Notes under the pieces: model-generated | Told to the model about the DNA's origin: nothing | The model's database searches: none | What the model saw: the letters and a program-made list of their open reading frames with translations, nothing else | Shown: piece by piece, positions 1 through 10,136 of the stretch | Layout: each line of letters starts with the position of its first letter | Position numbering within the stretch: position 1 is the first letter of the stretch | Translations under genes and position numbers: made by a program | Origin: Symsagittifera roscoffensis | Lineage: Eukaryota; Xenacoelomorpha; Acoela; Convolutidae | Length of the DNA: 64,000 nucleotides | Reading direction: 5' to 3' | Assembly (NCBI RefSeq): GCF_963678635.1 | Contig: NC_087071.1 | Location: 18,411,613 to 18,475,612, forward strand

Positions 1-2190
1 TTGAATTTCAGATTGTAAGCGTCCAAAACGACTGTTTTAAGCGACTAAAAAATTTTTGGTTAATTTGATGTCGAAAATCAATTAAACTAATTGGAAAAAC
101 TTGCTCAAAAAAATTTTTAAAGTTATTATGCTCATCGACAACTCCAGCAATTGTCATTGTTGTGAATTATGTTTTAGTTAAACTAATTTGACTTTAACTT
201 CTCAATTAGATACCAGCCATTTGCAAGTTTCCTCTAAGTTCTGGCGTTTTTCTGGTTGATAGAAAAGACGCAGTTTTAATTCAACATTTTAATTTTACTA
301 CTTTATCTTTGGATACTCTTTTCGTATAACAGGGTATCACAACTCTTTGTTAGGGCGCAGTCATCTGATTTGAACATGCGGGTACTTCCTGCAGATTTGT
401 AGAACTGCCTACCCAATGGAATGTTTGGATTGACAAAAGTCAATATTTGATTGTAGCAAAGGAAAACCTTGACCTTGACAGTTTGAATGAACCATTCGAA
501 TGAACCTTGACTTTGAATGAACCAAGCGGCTTAAAAAAATCCGTGCCGTATTTAGCCTTGTGTGCACAGTGAAAAATGTATTACATTTTTTGAAGTTTTT
601 TAGTTTTTTTTTCGAAACCGCTTAAGTAAAACCATCCAGTTTTTAATTGAGCGATACAAATTTTCAAGTCACAAACAAAAACTTGTGAGTCATACGAATA
701 ACTCTAGACTTCTGTCTGAAGCGCTAAACACAGCGGATGCTTTAAATGAAATTTTAATTGACTAAAAGTTTTATTTGAACTTTTTCAAACTCACGAGCGT
801 ATCAGGCGTTCAAAAATTTTAGTTCTGTAAAATCCTAGTACAGTCTGGACATAAAACACATCAAATTTTGTATGAATGGTTCTAATGTCTTTACGTAAAG
901 CAGTTTTGTCAAAAACGGCTCAAATTAGTGTAGAAAAAAATGTAAAAAAATAAAAAAAAAACACTTCGTCCTGCCCTCAGAGCCAGTGAACAATCTACGA
1001 ATAAAATTGACAAAGAAACGAAATTTTTTGTATAGTTTTAAATAGAAGGCAATGTAATTGTAATTATGAAAACATGTAATCATGAACTCAAGAACCCGCC
1101 CTTGAAAATACTTCCAATAGATAAGAAAACACTAGTATAGAGTACTCTATAGAGTACTCTATTTGTTGACTTTATGAATGACACCATCCTTACTAGAAGA
1201 TTGGCGTGTTAGAAAGCTAAATTAAAATTACTTCTGGTGATGAGGAGAGCTTTCTGTTGAAAGATGAGTGATCAAAGATGGTAAATGAAGAAGCTCAGAA
1301 AGACTAAGTTCAGCTCATCAATAACTTGACGCTACCAGAGACTTGTAAATTGAATGTACTTATAACCCTACTCAAAATGCTTAGAAATCTCCTCATCACA
1401 AAAAAAAACATGATCGGGGAGAGGAATTAAACATTTTCACACCCTGTTCAAATCGACCGAAAAACCCAAAATAAAAGTAGAACAATTCCCTTACAATTAT
1501 TGAAAGGTGTAAATATCAATTTAAAAAAAAAGATAGATATAACATGAGTTTTGACAAAAGCGACAAAAATTGTTTCAAAACTCCAATCGTAATTATGCGG
1601 GAAAAAAATGTTTTAAACTAGTTCACTAAAAAAACATGAGATTTCAAAAAGTTGAATGAACAGATAATTGAAAACAAAAATGAACGGCCAAAAAATTCAA
1701 AACTAACTGTTAGCATCGCCCTCCAACTTTCAAAGAAAAAACTGTGAGACGTATAGCTGAGTACACTTGATTTGCAACAAATATTTTGTGAAAAGACAGG
1801 CAAACAATGTGTTTTCCAAATAGTGGGTGGCAAACAATCTGTAGTTACCGTTTTTTTAACTGATTTGTATGGCTTAAGCGTTTTGTCTAAAAAATTCTAA
1901 GGGTCTTGGACTCACTTTTGAAAGAAATTCATTTCTCAGGCTGTTACACAGATGCTTTTTTGGTTGCTTGGGAAGATTCAATAGACAAACGCGAAGCAAT
2001 TTGAAAGACAAATTTCAATCAACTCGGAAATAAAAATGAAAAATTGGCGTTGAAAAGATAATAAATAAATGGGGTTTAAAATATAGAAAAAAGGCGTAAA
2101 ATCATTGGTTGGTAAAGCAGACTCGATCAAGAGTCATCACAGAAAAAAGAATAATTCAGAACTAAGATCTGTCTTCGGTTCAGTGAGCCA
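1..2190. other. AT-rich non-coding stretch
   Basis: I see no convincing gene here. The open frames are short, AT-driven and lack a sensible codon pattern. The only structured item is a pair of abutting 12-bp palindromes (TAGAGTACTCTA twice) at 1138-1161. The rest is homopolymer-rich intergenic-type DNA. Confidence 0.6.
1138..1161. repeat. Tandem pair of 12-bp palindromes
   Basis: TAGAGTACTCTA occurs twice back to back, so each half and the whole 24 bp are self-complementary. It could extrude a small cruciform or bind a dimeric factor. No neighbouring gene gives it a role. Confidence 0.7.
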
Positions 2191-2194
2191 AAAC

Positions 2195-2320
2195 ATGAAA
2201 TTTGCTCTAATTGTATCACTCCTTCTGTCACTAGTACGCCCTTTACCGAATAAAGTCTGTACATACTGGAATGAAACGCACTCGAAAGCTTTGCAAGATG
2301 CAAAAAAAATCAAGGCTTAA
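2195..2320 (+). CDS. Possible secreted 41-aa micropeptide
   Basis: This short ATG ORF encodes 41 residues. Its N-terminus looks like a signal peptide: MKFALIVSLLLSLVRPLP, with a Lys at position 3, a hydrophobic core from about residue 3 to 14, and a Ser/Pro-containing cleavage region. The remaining ~23 residues are polar and contain one Cys and two basic patches near the C-terminus. The frame is open upstream of the ATG to a TTG at 2105, but that part reads as non-secretory. There is no recognisable family, neighbouring gene or promoter. It could be a small secreted peptide, the first exon of a longer secreted protein, or chance. Confidence is low because AT-rich DNA readily produces hydrophobic ORFs. 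Confidence 0.22.
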   Translation: MKFALIVSLLLSLVRPLPNKVCTYWNETHSKALQDAKKIKA

Positions 2321-2390
2321 GAATCACCAAAACAGTCATTTTCGTTTAAAAAAATCTCACGGTTAAAAACAAACGATTCTCAAATAACAG

Positions 2391-2475
2391 ATAAAAGACT
2401 ACACTGGAATACTGGGTGATAAAAGACTACACTCGAATAATGGGTGACAAGTGGGTGAATGGAATAGTGGGTGAC
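2391..2475. repeat. Short tandem repeat, about 28 bp period
   Basis: ATAAAAGACTACACT(G/C)GAATA(C/A)TGGGTG begins at 2391 and again at 2419, followed by a shorter partial copy ending in GGAATAGTGGGTGACAAAAC. This is two to three copies of a local duplication. Confidence 0.7.
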
Positions 2476-2950
2476 AAAACCGTTCATCCATGAGTAACGA
2501 GCTTATTTCCTTTCAGTATCATTCTGATTCAGATTAGTTAGTCAAAAGCGCCAAAGAACAAAAAATAATAAGAAAAAATTTTGGACGAAAAATGTCTCAA
2601 ACTCACTAGATTTTAGAGAACAAACAAATATGTCCTAAAATAATCATTCGTCCCAAATTTTTTCACCTACAACTGCTCAAAAAATATAATTATTTTCATC
2701 ATAACCCACGATAAAAAGAGTGATAAAAACATGCGATGGAAAAAAGAAGACTACTGGACAAGTTTGGACAGCACTTCAAAACTTATCAACAAAATCTACA
2801 CGAAAAAGAACTAGTGCATTGCAACGACAACAAACTTCAATAACCAGCAGTCCTTGTTCTCTTTTCATACCCTCACGAGTAAAATCCAGGACACTTTGTG
2901 ATGATAGCCTTGGTGCAGCTAGATCCAGAGAGCAACTTGTCAGGGAAACA

Positions 2951-3260
2951 TTCCCAATGATCTTACCTAGCGGTCCAAAACTCCATCAAACATACATTTT
3001 CCAAATTTCTGAGTTGATTACTTATTCTGACCTTGGTTGAGTTACATACTGGAAATGAAAAGAACCGGTCATGCCTGACTTTCTTGCGACAAGTGAAAAT
3101 CAAAAAAAAAAGAACGAGAAAATAGAACACATTAGCCGAATATAAAGAACCATGTTCCCAATGAACTGACCTAGCGATCAAAAACTCCTTCAAACCTTTC
3201 ATTTTAAACTTCCTGAGTTAAATAGTTATCCTGGTCTTGATTGAACTTCATTTTGGAGTT
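2951..3260. repeat. Diverged direct duplication, about 204 bp apart
   Basis: The segment starting TTCCCAATGATCTTACCTAG at 2951 recurs at 3155 as TTCCCAATGAACTGACCTAG. The following ~100 bp also match imperfectly (CTCCATCAAAC.. against CTCCTTCAAAC.., then CTGAGTT and TTGATTGA-type ends). The ORFs in this stretch cross the duplication with unrelated frames, so I do not call a gene. Confidence 0.5.
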
Positions 3261-4914
3261 AATTCCAGGTTCTCGAGTCTAGAGTTTTTGAATTTAATTA
3301 CTTGAGAGTGTTTCATGTGATATCGTTGAGGTAATTGAGTTTCTAAGTTTATCCTCTCAAAATGGATCCAACAAACACTGTCCAAAATAAAGCACTATTT
3401 AGTAGGTTCCCAACCCTATTTTTAACAGCGTCCGCGTGGTTTAGGTATCTAGAGACCAATGCATCGTCGCGTTCTATTTAATTGCTAGAGTGGGGGATAT
3501 TTTGGTAGTGGCCTTTGAGTAGTAGCAGTCTTGAGTTCTAAGACTAGTTGAACTGATAATTGGCCCCGACCGCTTGAGATAGAACAACACGAGAGATGGT
3601 GTCTTTGCCCTTGAGCTGATGGCTATTGAATCTATCTTTCTCGATCTTAAATTTGACACAAGCGAACGACTGTTACATAATGTTTTTTAATGGTTTTCCT
3701 AGGTGTTTATGACATCATAACTAAGAGATCGAACCGTATATGCCCAGTCTAGAGTACCGGTGGGATGGTTCAATCGGACGTGTCTACCTCCTGTTTGTAC
3801 CAAGAGTACCGGTGGGTTTTTTTCTCGGGTATTTTTTCGGATATGAGGCCTTGCCAAGCAACTAAAAGAAACGGCCAGAGGAAAATATCAAGGACAAAAA
3901 ATAAAACAGACTACAAGAAAAGTAATTAAAACAATGAAAAACTCCAAAAAGGAAATAAAAAACCAGTATATTGGATAGATCAGACCTTACCAATTGAACA
4001 AAGCTTCTTAAGTGCTATAACACACTAATCAATTCGAATATCCTCTTGTTGGGCGTTGTTGGGCGTTTTTGGGCGTTGACCATAGCCCATTATTGGTAAA
4101 CATGAAACAGCCCATTGTTGGGCGTTGTCATTAACTTCCATGTACCCGACGACCTCGGAAAATTATTGAGAAGACTGACTGGTAAACAGTACCAGTCAAT
4201 CTTTTAGACAGAACAGCGATATCGGAGGATCAAGAGGCACCGTTTAACACGAGGAAGATGGTACCGTTTAACATTTAGTTGTACCACACTTGAAATTGGT
4301 TTATGAAAGGTAAAAAAAAATGGAAAAAAAATTCACATTTTTGACCAACCTTCTTGCTAGCAAAGAATTGGTTAACAAGTTCTTGGAGGCTTTTCCAGAG
4401 ATGTTTTTCACACTTCTGTTAGCGGTCTTTATTTGAGAGGATTGGCAAAAAGCGTAAAATTACTAGTTTTTGCGACATAGGCTACACAGAAAAACCAAAG
4501 TTTCCGCTTGATATTAATACAAGTTATATAAGTTCTTTTTAGCCTACAACTTAAGCCGAATGTTTCAACAGAGAAAAAAGGCTCTCTAGGATATTCAAAT
4601 CATATAGTGAAAAGAGTATAGCTCCTTAAAAGATGTTAGTGACAGAAATTTAGAAACTGAAATTTTATTTTTTTTTACATGAAAATACAAGTAAAATTCT
4701 TAACAGTTGGAATTATTAACAAAAACAAAGAATTTTAATTCACTATTCATGTAGTTCACTAGCTCTTCATGGAAGGTCTCTATGTTTCAGTTTTCTGGCA
4801 GATTACAAATATAATTATGCTTCTCGAAGGTCATTGTAATTTGTATGACAATAGTATCTTCAATGGTTCCTGTATCCCTTTCGTTCTACTTTAAAATTTT
4901 AGCACGCGCTGATT
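3261..4914. other. Intergenic, no gene seen
   Basis: No coding frame is convincing. At 4047-4078 the 10-11 bp word TTGTTGGGCG(TT) repeats three times, with a fourth copy near 4115 (CCCATTGTTGGGCGTTGTC). AGAGTACCGGTGGG also occurs twice, near 3755 and 3805. No promoter or RNA gene was recognised. Confidence 0.5.
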
Positions 4915-5336
4915 TGTGACTGAAACTGCACGGTCGAGAATCAGCTTTAACTCGATCGAAACAAACCCGATTATGGTCGAGAGAGTCGAAACATAGGTCG
5001 AGCAAATTCGAAACATTGGTGGTCATGCACGGTCGAACCATAGGTCGCGTACAGCCGAAAAATATGTCGAGCGCGGTTGAAACATACGTCGAGCACAGTC
5101 GAAAAAAAAGAACCGATTTCATTCGAGAAAGTTGACACATAGGTCAAGCACAGTCGAAACATAGCTCGAGCGCAATCAAAATATGGGTTGAGCACAAGCG
5201 AAACAATTTTGATTGAGAAAGTCAAAACATACAACGAGCACAGTCGAAACATCGAGTGAGCGCATTCGAAACATAGGTCGAGCACAGTCGAAAAATAGGT
5301 CGAGCAAAATCGAAACATAACTCGAGCACACTCAAA
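4915..5336. repeat. 22-bp satellite array (array A)
   Basis: This is a degenerate tandem array with consensus AGGTCGAGCACAGTCGAAACAT (22 bp). A longer variant (AAACCCGATTTTGGTCGAGAAAGTCGAAAC) is interspersed, giving a higher-order pattern. The same array occurs at 27.57-28.80, 34.53-35.46 and 38.04-38.97 kb. All four arrays have the same orientation on the plus strand, although the unique DNA next to array A is inverted relative to the other copies. Open frames on the minus strand with repeating FRLCSTYVSTV-like peptides are a by-product of the repeat. Confidence 0.85.
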
Positions 5337-6044
5337 TATAAATAGTATATGTGAGGGAGAGTGGGGGGGGGTGGGTGGGTGCTGACCTCCATGTATTAAC
5401 ATAGGCTATAGAGTATCCGGTCAGCACCCTATGTATTAACATAAGCTATAGATTTCCCAATGTATTAGGATAGGGAATAGGTTTTCTATGTATTAAGATG
5501 GTAAGTTTCAGATGGTAAGTTTCAGAAATTTTGTTTACTAGATTTTGGAGTTTATCAGATTTTACCAATCTTACCATGTTTTCAGATAGTGTTTAGATTT
5601 CCCATTTATTAAGATAGTGTATAGTTATCCCTATGTATAAGGATTAGACATTTCTTGTATTTTTATAGGGAATAGGTTTTTCCAATGTCTTAAGATAGGG
5701 AATGGTAAGGTTTCAGTGTGATGGTAAAAAACGGTATTTTTTGGATTTTGTGTGGAAATGTCTAGTTTTTTCGCAAAAATCTCGGCATGCGTTATGTAAT
5801 TTTTGAGTGTTACAAGTAGAATGTGCAATGAAGAGATTATGTTTATTGGTTCATGGTAAGTCCATGGTGGGATAGGCAAAAATTTGGAAACGCTTATAAA
5901 AAAAATTGAGATTTTTTCAAAAAATTTCAAAACCCGATAAGACTTGATATAATTTGACTTAATAACTATTTTATTAGATGATCCTTTTTTTGAAATTGTA
6001 TTGTACTCAATCTAGCTTAAACTATGCTGAAACCTACCGAAACC

Positions 6045-6150
6045 TTAAAAAATTTCAAGTTTTTGGAAAAAATTGCCAAAATTTCAAAGTTTTCGGAAAA
6101 ATTTGCAAAAATTTCAAGTTTTTGGAAAAAAATTGCAAACATCTCAAGGC
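6045..6150. repeat. Minisatellite, about 31 bp, three copies
   Basis: Three imperfect copies of a TTTTTGGAAAAAATTGCCAAAATTTCAAG-like unit. The corresponding place in units B and C (about 26.82-26.88 and 33.77-33.83 kb, reverse orientation) holds only two copies, so copy number has changed between units. The local ORF with KNFKVFGKICKNF-type peptides is a repeat artefact. Confidence 0.65.
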
Positions 6151-7531
6151 TTTGGCAAGTTTTTTGCTGCTTCTGATCTAATTTTAAAAACTATGGATAG
6201 GTTCAGAGTTTAAAATTAATCTCAAGTTGTATTTCAATTGGCATCACTGATACAAAACTTTGAATGGAAATACTGATACAAAACTGATACAAAACTTTGA
6301 ATGGAAATATGGATTTTTCCACAATTTTCTCTCAAAATAACTAAATACGATAAAGTTTAGCCTATTTTTAGCTAAAAAGTGGTTTATATAATGCTCTGAA
6401 CACATAAACTCATATTAGCTGAATCAATATTGATACTTCCGATTTCTCGAGAAAATAAAAACGAATCAAATTTATTCAAAGTTTTCCATTTTAAACCTTT
6501 CAATTGTGTAATTAACTGGATTTTTTTGTTCAACCTTAGAATCTCAATTCAATTAAACAATAAGAGCAACATTCATTGAAATTTCTAGATCAAATTCCAT
6601 GATCCAGCTCCTCTTCAGTTTTTTCTCTTAGAAGCACCCGAACTTGTACAAAAATTACAACATCTGAGACGTGTTCAACATTTTTATTAATAATAAGTTC
6701 CAGATCATTGATAAAAATTGAACATTTTACTGCTAAAATTGACTAAAAATGGGGTATATTTCTCTTAACAGTATATTAGATTGTATGATATTCAACAAAA
6801 TCTTCTTCAAAACAGATGATTATCTCTGTTGCTTCTAAATTATAATTTTCATGGTTTTTCCGTAGAAATTTTCTATGTCTTAAGCTTATTCTTGCTTTCT
6901 GCTTATTGCATGTTTTCGCTCTTGAACTCACTTTGCAAGAAATTTTAGTCAGAACTGAAGAATTTAGGAGAAAGTTATATCAATTGAAAGAAACACTTTG
7001 TTGGCAGAGATAAAATTAGAACTGATAAAGTCTACTTGTTACCATCTATTTTGTACATGTTCTTCTTTAGGTTCCCTAGTTTAGTTTCTACAGCAAACTA
7101 TTTCAGCGAAACCCAGCTTTTGAGATAATTAATTATCACTTTTCTTGCAAAATAGTTTGTAATTCGCTTTTTGTTCTTGATTTTTGTCGGAAGTTTTCTC
7201 AAAAATGTCGAAGTGAGAAAAAATCACAGCTATTTTAAGCATTCAAAAGTACATGTATATTATTATCTTGAATTTTTCAAATGTTAGCAAAACCTACATT
7301 TTCCAGGACAGTTATCAATTTCTTTTCTGAATCGTAGAAAAAAAGCAAAAGAAAACCATAATTCTTAGTAAATCAATCTCCAATATCTGCTACGCACTAC
7401 TCTATGATTGCTTTTACAAGCACTAAGCAAGGAAAACTTTGAAATGGTTATTAGGTAAAAACTTTTAATCAATCAATGTTTTATAAAAAATCCAGTTTTT
7501 TATAGTATTTCAACAAATACTTAAGCACTCA

Positions 7532-7676
7532 TTAGCGTATGTGATTCACTTTTACTACAAATTTATCACAACAAAATTCCTGCAAGCTGGCAACCGATGG
7601 AGTTTTTACAGTAGATGGAAGATTTTCGGATCGATTTCCATTGAAAGTTTCAAGACAAATTGATCTCGGTTGTTGC
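7532..7676 (-). pseudogene. Exon-like frame downstream of the zinc-finger ORF
   Basis: On the minus strand an open frame of about 46 codons begins after a weak CAG acceptor near 7677 and ends at TAA (7534-7532). It reads sensibly (for example PSTVKTPSVASLQEFCCDK) and lies 170 bp downstream of the zinc-finger ORF on the same strand. It may be the last exon of that gene, or a chance frame. It lies inside the segment that unit B lacks, so both pieces were lost together there. Confidence 0.25.
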
Positions 7677-7845
7677 TGGTTTTATCATCAATCAAAACCT
7701 TTGAATATGACAAAACAAAAATCATGATAAAAAACTATAAATTTTTTACAAGAAATTTTTCAAATTTAGTGTTTTGTTTTTTCAGATTCAGTACAAAAGT
7801 TATTATTCGAAGTATTTTCTACTATGTTTTTTTATTAAAACTATT

Positions 7846-8073
7846 TCATTTTTTTCCTTCTCTTGAGTGTTTTTGAGACTGCTGAGCACATAATTTAACA
7901 TTATGCTTCTTCTTGATATGATTAATAAGTTCCTCGCTGCTCTATGTATAAAAGTTACAATTGGAACACTTTAAAACGCCACAGTGCTTTCGATGTCTTG
8001 ATGCGTGTAAGCAAGTGTATTCTCTTCCACATTCAAGACATGCAATTTTTTCGTTTCTAATCAGTGACGGCAT
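7846..8073 (-). pseudogene. C2H2 zinc-finger protein, broken by one TAG
   Basis: From an ATG at 8073 the minus strand reads MPSLIRNEKIACLECGRE and then two zinc fingers. The first has CxxC followed by HxxxxH (CLEC..., HRKHC). The second has CSNC followed after about 20 residues by HIKKKH. A single in-frame TAG (7944-7942) falls between the second CxxC and its His pair; beyond it the same frame runs on with SSEELINHIKKKHNVK to TGA at 7848-7846. The continued zinc-finger pattern beyond the stop shows this was one coding frame. The family is a DNA/RNA-binding type; its target is unknown. In units B and C only about ten codons of this N-terminus survive. A cluster of CCAAT boxes lies 210-430 bp upstream. 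An alternative is an intron that removes the TAG, but no good splice pair is visible. Confidence 0.6.
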
Positions 8074-8282
8074 CCCAAAAAGTAGAAAAAGCAAAATGGG
8101 AGATATAGACTTTCCCAAATTTTTAGAAAAGAAAAGTTGAAGAACCTCAAAAAATGAACAAAAATGAAAAAAAAAGCAAGTTTCTTAACCAATTGATTTT
8201 AACGTGAAAGAATATGAAAAGCCTAGCTGAAAAAAAAATTTATCCAATATCTTACCATGGAGTTTTGAAAAATTCTGCTATC

Positions 8283-8500
8283 AACCAATGAGAATCGAGC
8301 ATTAATTACATGTAAATTTTTATCTTTTCTGAAATCAACCAATCAGAATCGACTTTCAATGGTCATGGAAATTTCAATAAATTTTATGTCAACCAATCAA
8401 AACTGAGTTCTACTTCTCATGGGTTTTTCAATAAAATTGATATCGTTTGTAGATATCAAGGGTTTCTTCACAGGTAGTATTTGTGGTAATAACCAATCAG
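8283..8500 (-). promoter_or_regulatory. CCAAT-box cluster upstream of the zinc-finger ORF
   Basis: Four ACCAAT motifs stand on the plus strand at 8285, 8339, 8393 and 8493, usually in the context TCAACCAATCAGAATC. This fits the NF-Y consensus RRCCAATSR. Spacing is 54, 54 and 100 bp. Relative to the minus-strand zinc-finger ORF they read CTGATTGG. The same arrangement occurs upstream of ORFs at 23.73, 25.3, 30.58 and about 32.16 kb. Confidence 0.5.
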
Positions 8501-8757
8501 AATGAAGTATTTACAGATTTTAAAATACTTTGTAGACAGGATCAAACAATTTTTATGAATTTCCGAATCAATCAATTTAATTGAATTGTTCTAACATAAC
8601 TTACAAACATATGCAATTGACACCAAAGTGAGATAAATGAGATTTCTTGTCTGGTTTATATTGTTTTTTCGATGCTCAATTCAAACTTTGAAATTTCAAT
8701 CAAAGTTTTTTCGATTTGTTCAATTTCTAACCAGTGAAAAGAAAAAATAACAAAATA

Positions 8758-9013
8758 TCAACGTCTGTTGTTTTCTTTCTGGTATATTGTAATAAAAAAA
8801 GTAACCGGAAGATTTTCAAATTTGGATAGCCGATTAAAAGATAATCTGAAAAATCTAGATTTTGCATTTGTATCAAATTCAAAACAGTAATCGAATTGAT
8901 TTTTCTTATCTTCAATATTTGTTTCATAGACTCTTCCATTCTTTTGTTTTCCATTCATCGACCACTCCATTTGAGTTAGTTCTTCTAAATAAATCTGGCA
9001 GTACTCTTCTTTT
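8758..9013 (-). CDS. Exon-like ORF, unknown protein
   Basis: On the minus strand a good acceptor (ATTTCAG, ending at 9014) opens a frame of 85 codons ending at TGA (8760-8758). The product is charged and aromatic-rich, with segments such as EEYCQIYLEELTQMEWSMNG and QFDYCFEFDTNAKSRFFRL. I do not recognise the family. A further minus-strand ORF with an ATG at 9185 lies directly upstream and could be an earlier exon, but I could not find a donor in the right phase. The alternation of Phe/Tyr and polar residues suggests a beta-rich fold. It could be a decayed paralogue of the repeat-unit ORFs, but that is only an impression. Confidence 0.35.
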
Positions 9014-9653
9014 CTGAAATCTCCTCTCCATCTTTTAACAGAATTATTGAACCTTCTGTGTTTCTATACAAATTAAAACTAGTACAATCTGTCCACCACT
9101 CTTTTTGTTTTTTTTTGTAGTAGTTCAACCTTAAAATTTGATAAATGTTCATTTCAGACATTGAAAACGCTTTTGATAGAAACATATTTCGTACTGAAAT
9201 TAACAAAGAAACTTGAAAAAACTCGAATTGTTGAACCCTTTTTACTTATTTTGTAATCAACATAAAATGTTTTTCACTTATTCAGAGGCTGATTAATAAT
9301 AAGTAAATTGATGTAGTCAATCAAAACCTCTAGTTAGGGCAATTGAAAACAACCAATGAAATTCAGAATTTCGAAAAATACTGATAATGTTACAAATAAC
9401 TATACATTTTGTTTGTAGTTTTGTTCCAATGAGACAAATTTTACTTAGCTTTTGATAAAAGAAGTATCTAAATAAATTTTTATATAATTTCCTAAACAAA
9501 TATTGGAAAATCTATTGATAATTGAATAGTAATTTATGTCAATTTTGCTCTTATTTTTTTATGTTTTGTCTGACTTTTCCTCAGATATCCCAGCTCTAAT
9601 TGTGCACTTCAGTGACTAAAGATAGTTTTGAACCAACAATAATTCAATTAATC
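9014..9653. other. AT-rich spacer left of the retrotransposon
   Basis: Apart from the possible upstream exon (ATG at 9185, minus strand) there is no clear gene. This sequence was contiguous with 19022 onward before the BEL/Pao insertion. Confidence 0.5.
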
Positions 9654-9658
9654 AACAT
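9654..9658. other. Target-site duplication, left copy (AACAT)
   Basis: AACAT directly precedes the 5' LTR and is repeated at 19017-19021 directly after the 3' LTR. Five-base duplications are typical for BEL/Pao integrases. Confidence 0.9.
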
Positions 9659-10118
9659 TGTTAATGCTACATAGCATTAAAGTATGAAAGTATAGTATAA
9701 AGCCAGTATAGTTGCTTATCAATATCAGCTATATAGCTCAGCGTATACATAGTGCGTTCCGGGGAGTTCGGCGTGGGTTCGATTCTCACCTAAGTCGTTT
9801 CATTTGAGAATCCTATTTGAGCCGAACCTGACAGAACATAAAATGCTAATATTTTAATCGGTTCAAAATTGGTTTGCAATTGAGTTTCTGTTAATTAAAC
9901 TGCGTGAACTAAGTATGAACTCATTGTGAAAAAACACATAAATCACACAAATCAGGGCATGAATAAGCCCACTTTTTAACTTGATACGTGTAATGTTGTT
10001 GCTAATTCCGTGCAATAAAAAATTACTAAAATTCGCCGTTTATTGATTCTCTTGAATTAAACCGATTCTGTTTCCTGTTTTTCTAAGTTATAAAAAAGTT
10101 ATAAAAAAGGCCAGAATA
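9659..10118 (+). repeat. 5' LTR of the first BEL/Pao element
   Basis: Starts TGTTAATGCTAC and ends GGCCAGAATA. It matches 18556-19016 almost base for base. It contains a tRNA-like block at 9734-9785 and an AATAAA at about 10015, suitable for polyadenylation. The Pol II start site is not evident. Confidence 0.95.
9734..9785 (+). promoter_or_regulatory. tRNA-like A-box/B-box block in the 5' LTR
   Basis: TAGCTCAGCG (9734-9743) resembles a Pol III A box and GGTTCGATTC (9776-9785) a B box, 32 bp apart as in a tRNA gene. The B box lies within a possible T arm: GTGGG, then a seven-base TTCGATT loop, then CTCAC, giving five pairs with one G-T wobble. The anticodon arm is only weakly formed (CCG/CGG). 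It is not an intact tRNA gene. The copy in the 3' LTR is at 18631-18682. Confidence 0.55.
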
Positions 10119-10121
10119 TTT

Positions 10122-10136
10122 TGGTGCCGCGACTCG
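10122..10136 (+). other. Primer-binding site, tRNA-His type
   Basis: TGGTGCCGCGACTCG begins three bases after the LTR. It is complementary to the 3' end of tRNA-His (..GAGTCACGGCACCA) at 14 of 15 positions. Complementarity stops after this, which is an ordinary primer-site length. Confidence 0.75.

Larger units (their letters stand above)
5340..8450 (-). repeat. Repeat unit A, inverted relative to units B-D
   Basis: Read on the minus strand, this segment matches 24.92-27.56 kb. Shared landmarks are the G/C tract and GGTCAGCACCCTATG block at 5360-5450, the CTATAGAGTATCCGGTCAGCACC boxes, the AATTTTCTCTCAAAATAA region near 6330, the TTCATGGTTTTTCCGTAGAAATTTTC block near 6850, and the CCAAT cluster at 8.28-8.50 kb. 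Unit A is longer because it keeps about 0.5 kb (7.46-8.05 kb) that holds a zinc-finger ORF missing from the other copies. It is clearly more diverged than B and C are from each other. Confidence 0.75.

Noticed and set aside
4886-5402. Minus-strand ORFs with repeating FRLCSTYVSTVLDLCFDCAR-like peptides (also at 27.7-28.7, 34.6-35.4 and 38.1-38.9 kb)
   Set aside because: They are translations of the 22-bp satellite. Because 22 is not a multiple of three, several frames stay open together; there is no start context or domain.
9734-9785. A genuine tRNA gene in the LTR
   Set aside because: Acceptor and anticodon stems do not form properly; only the A/B boxes and the T arm are credible, so I report a tRNA-like block instead.
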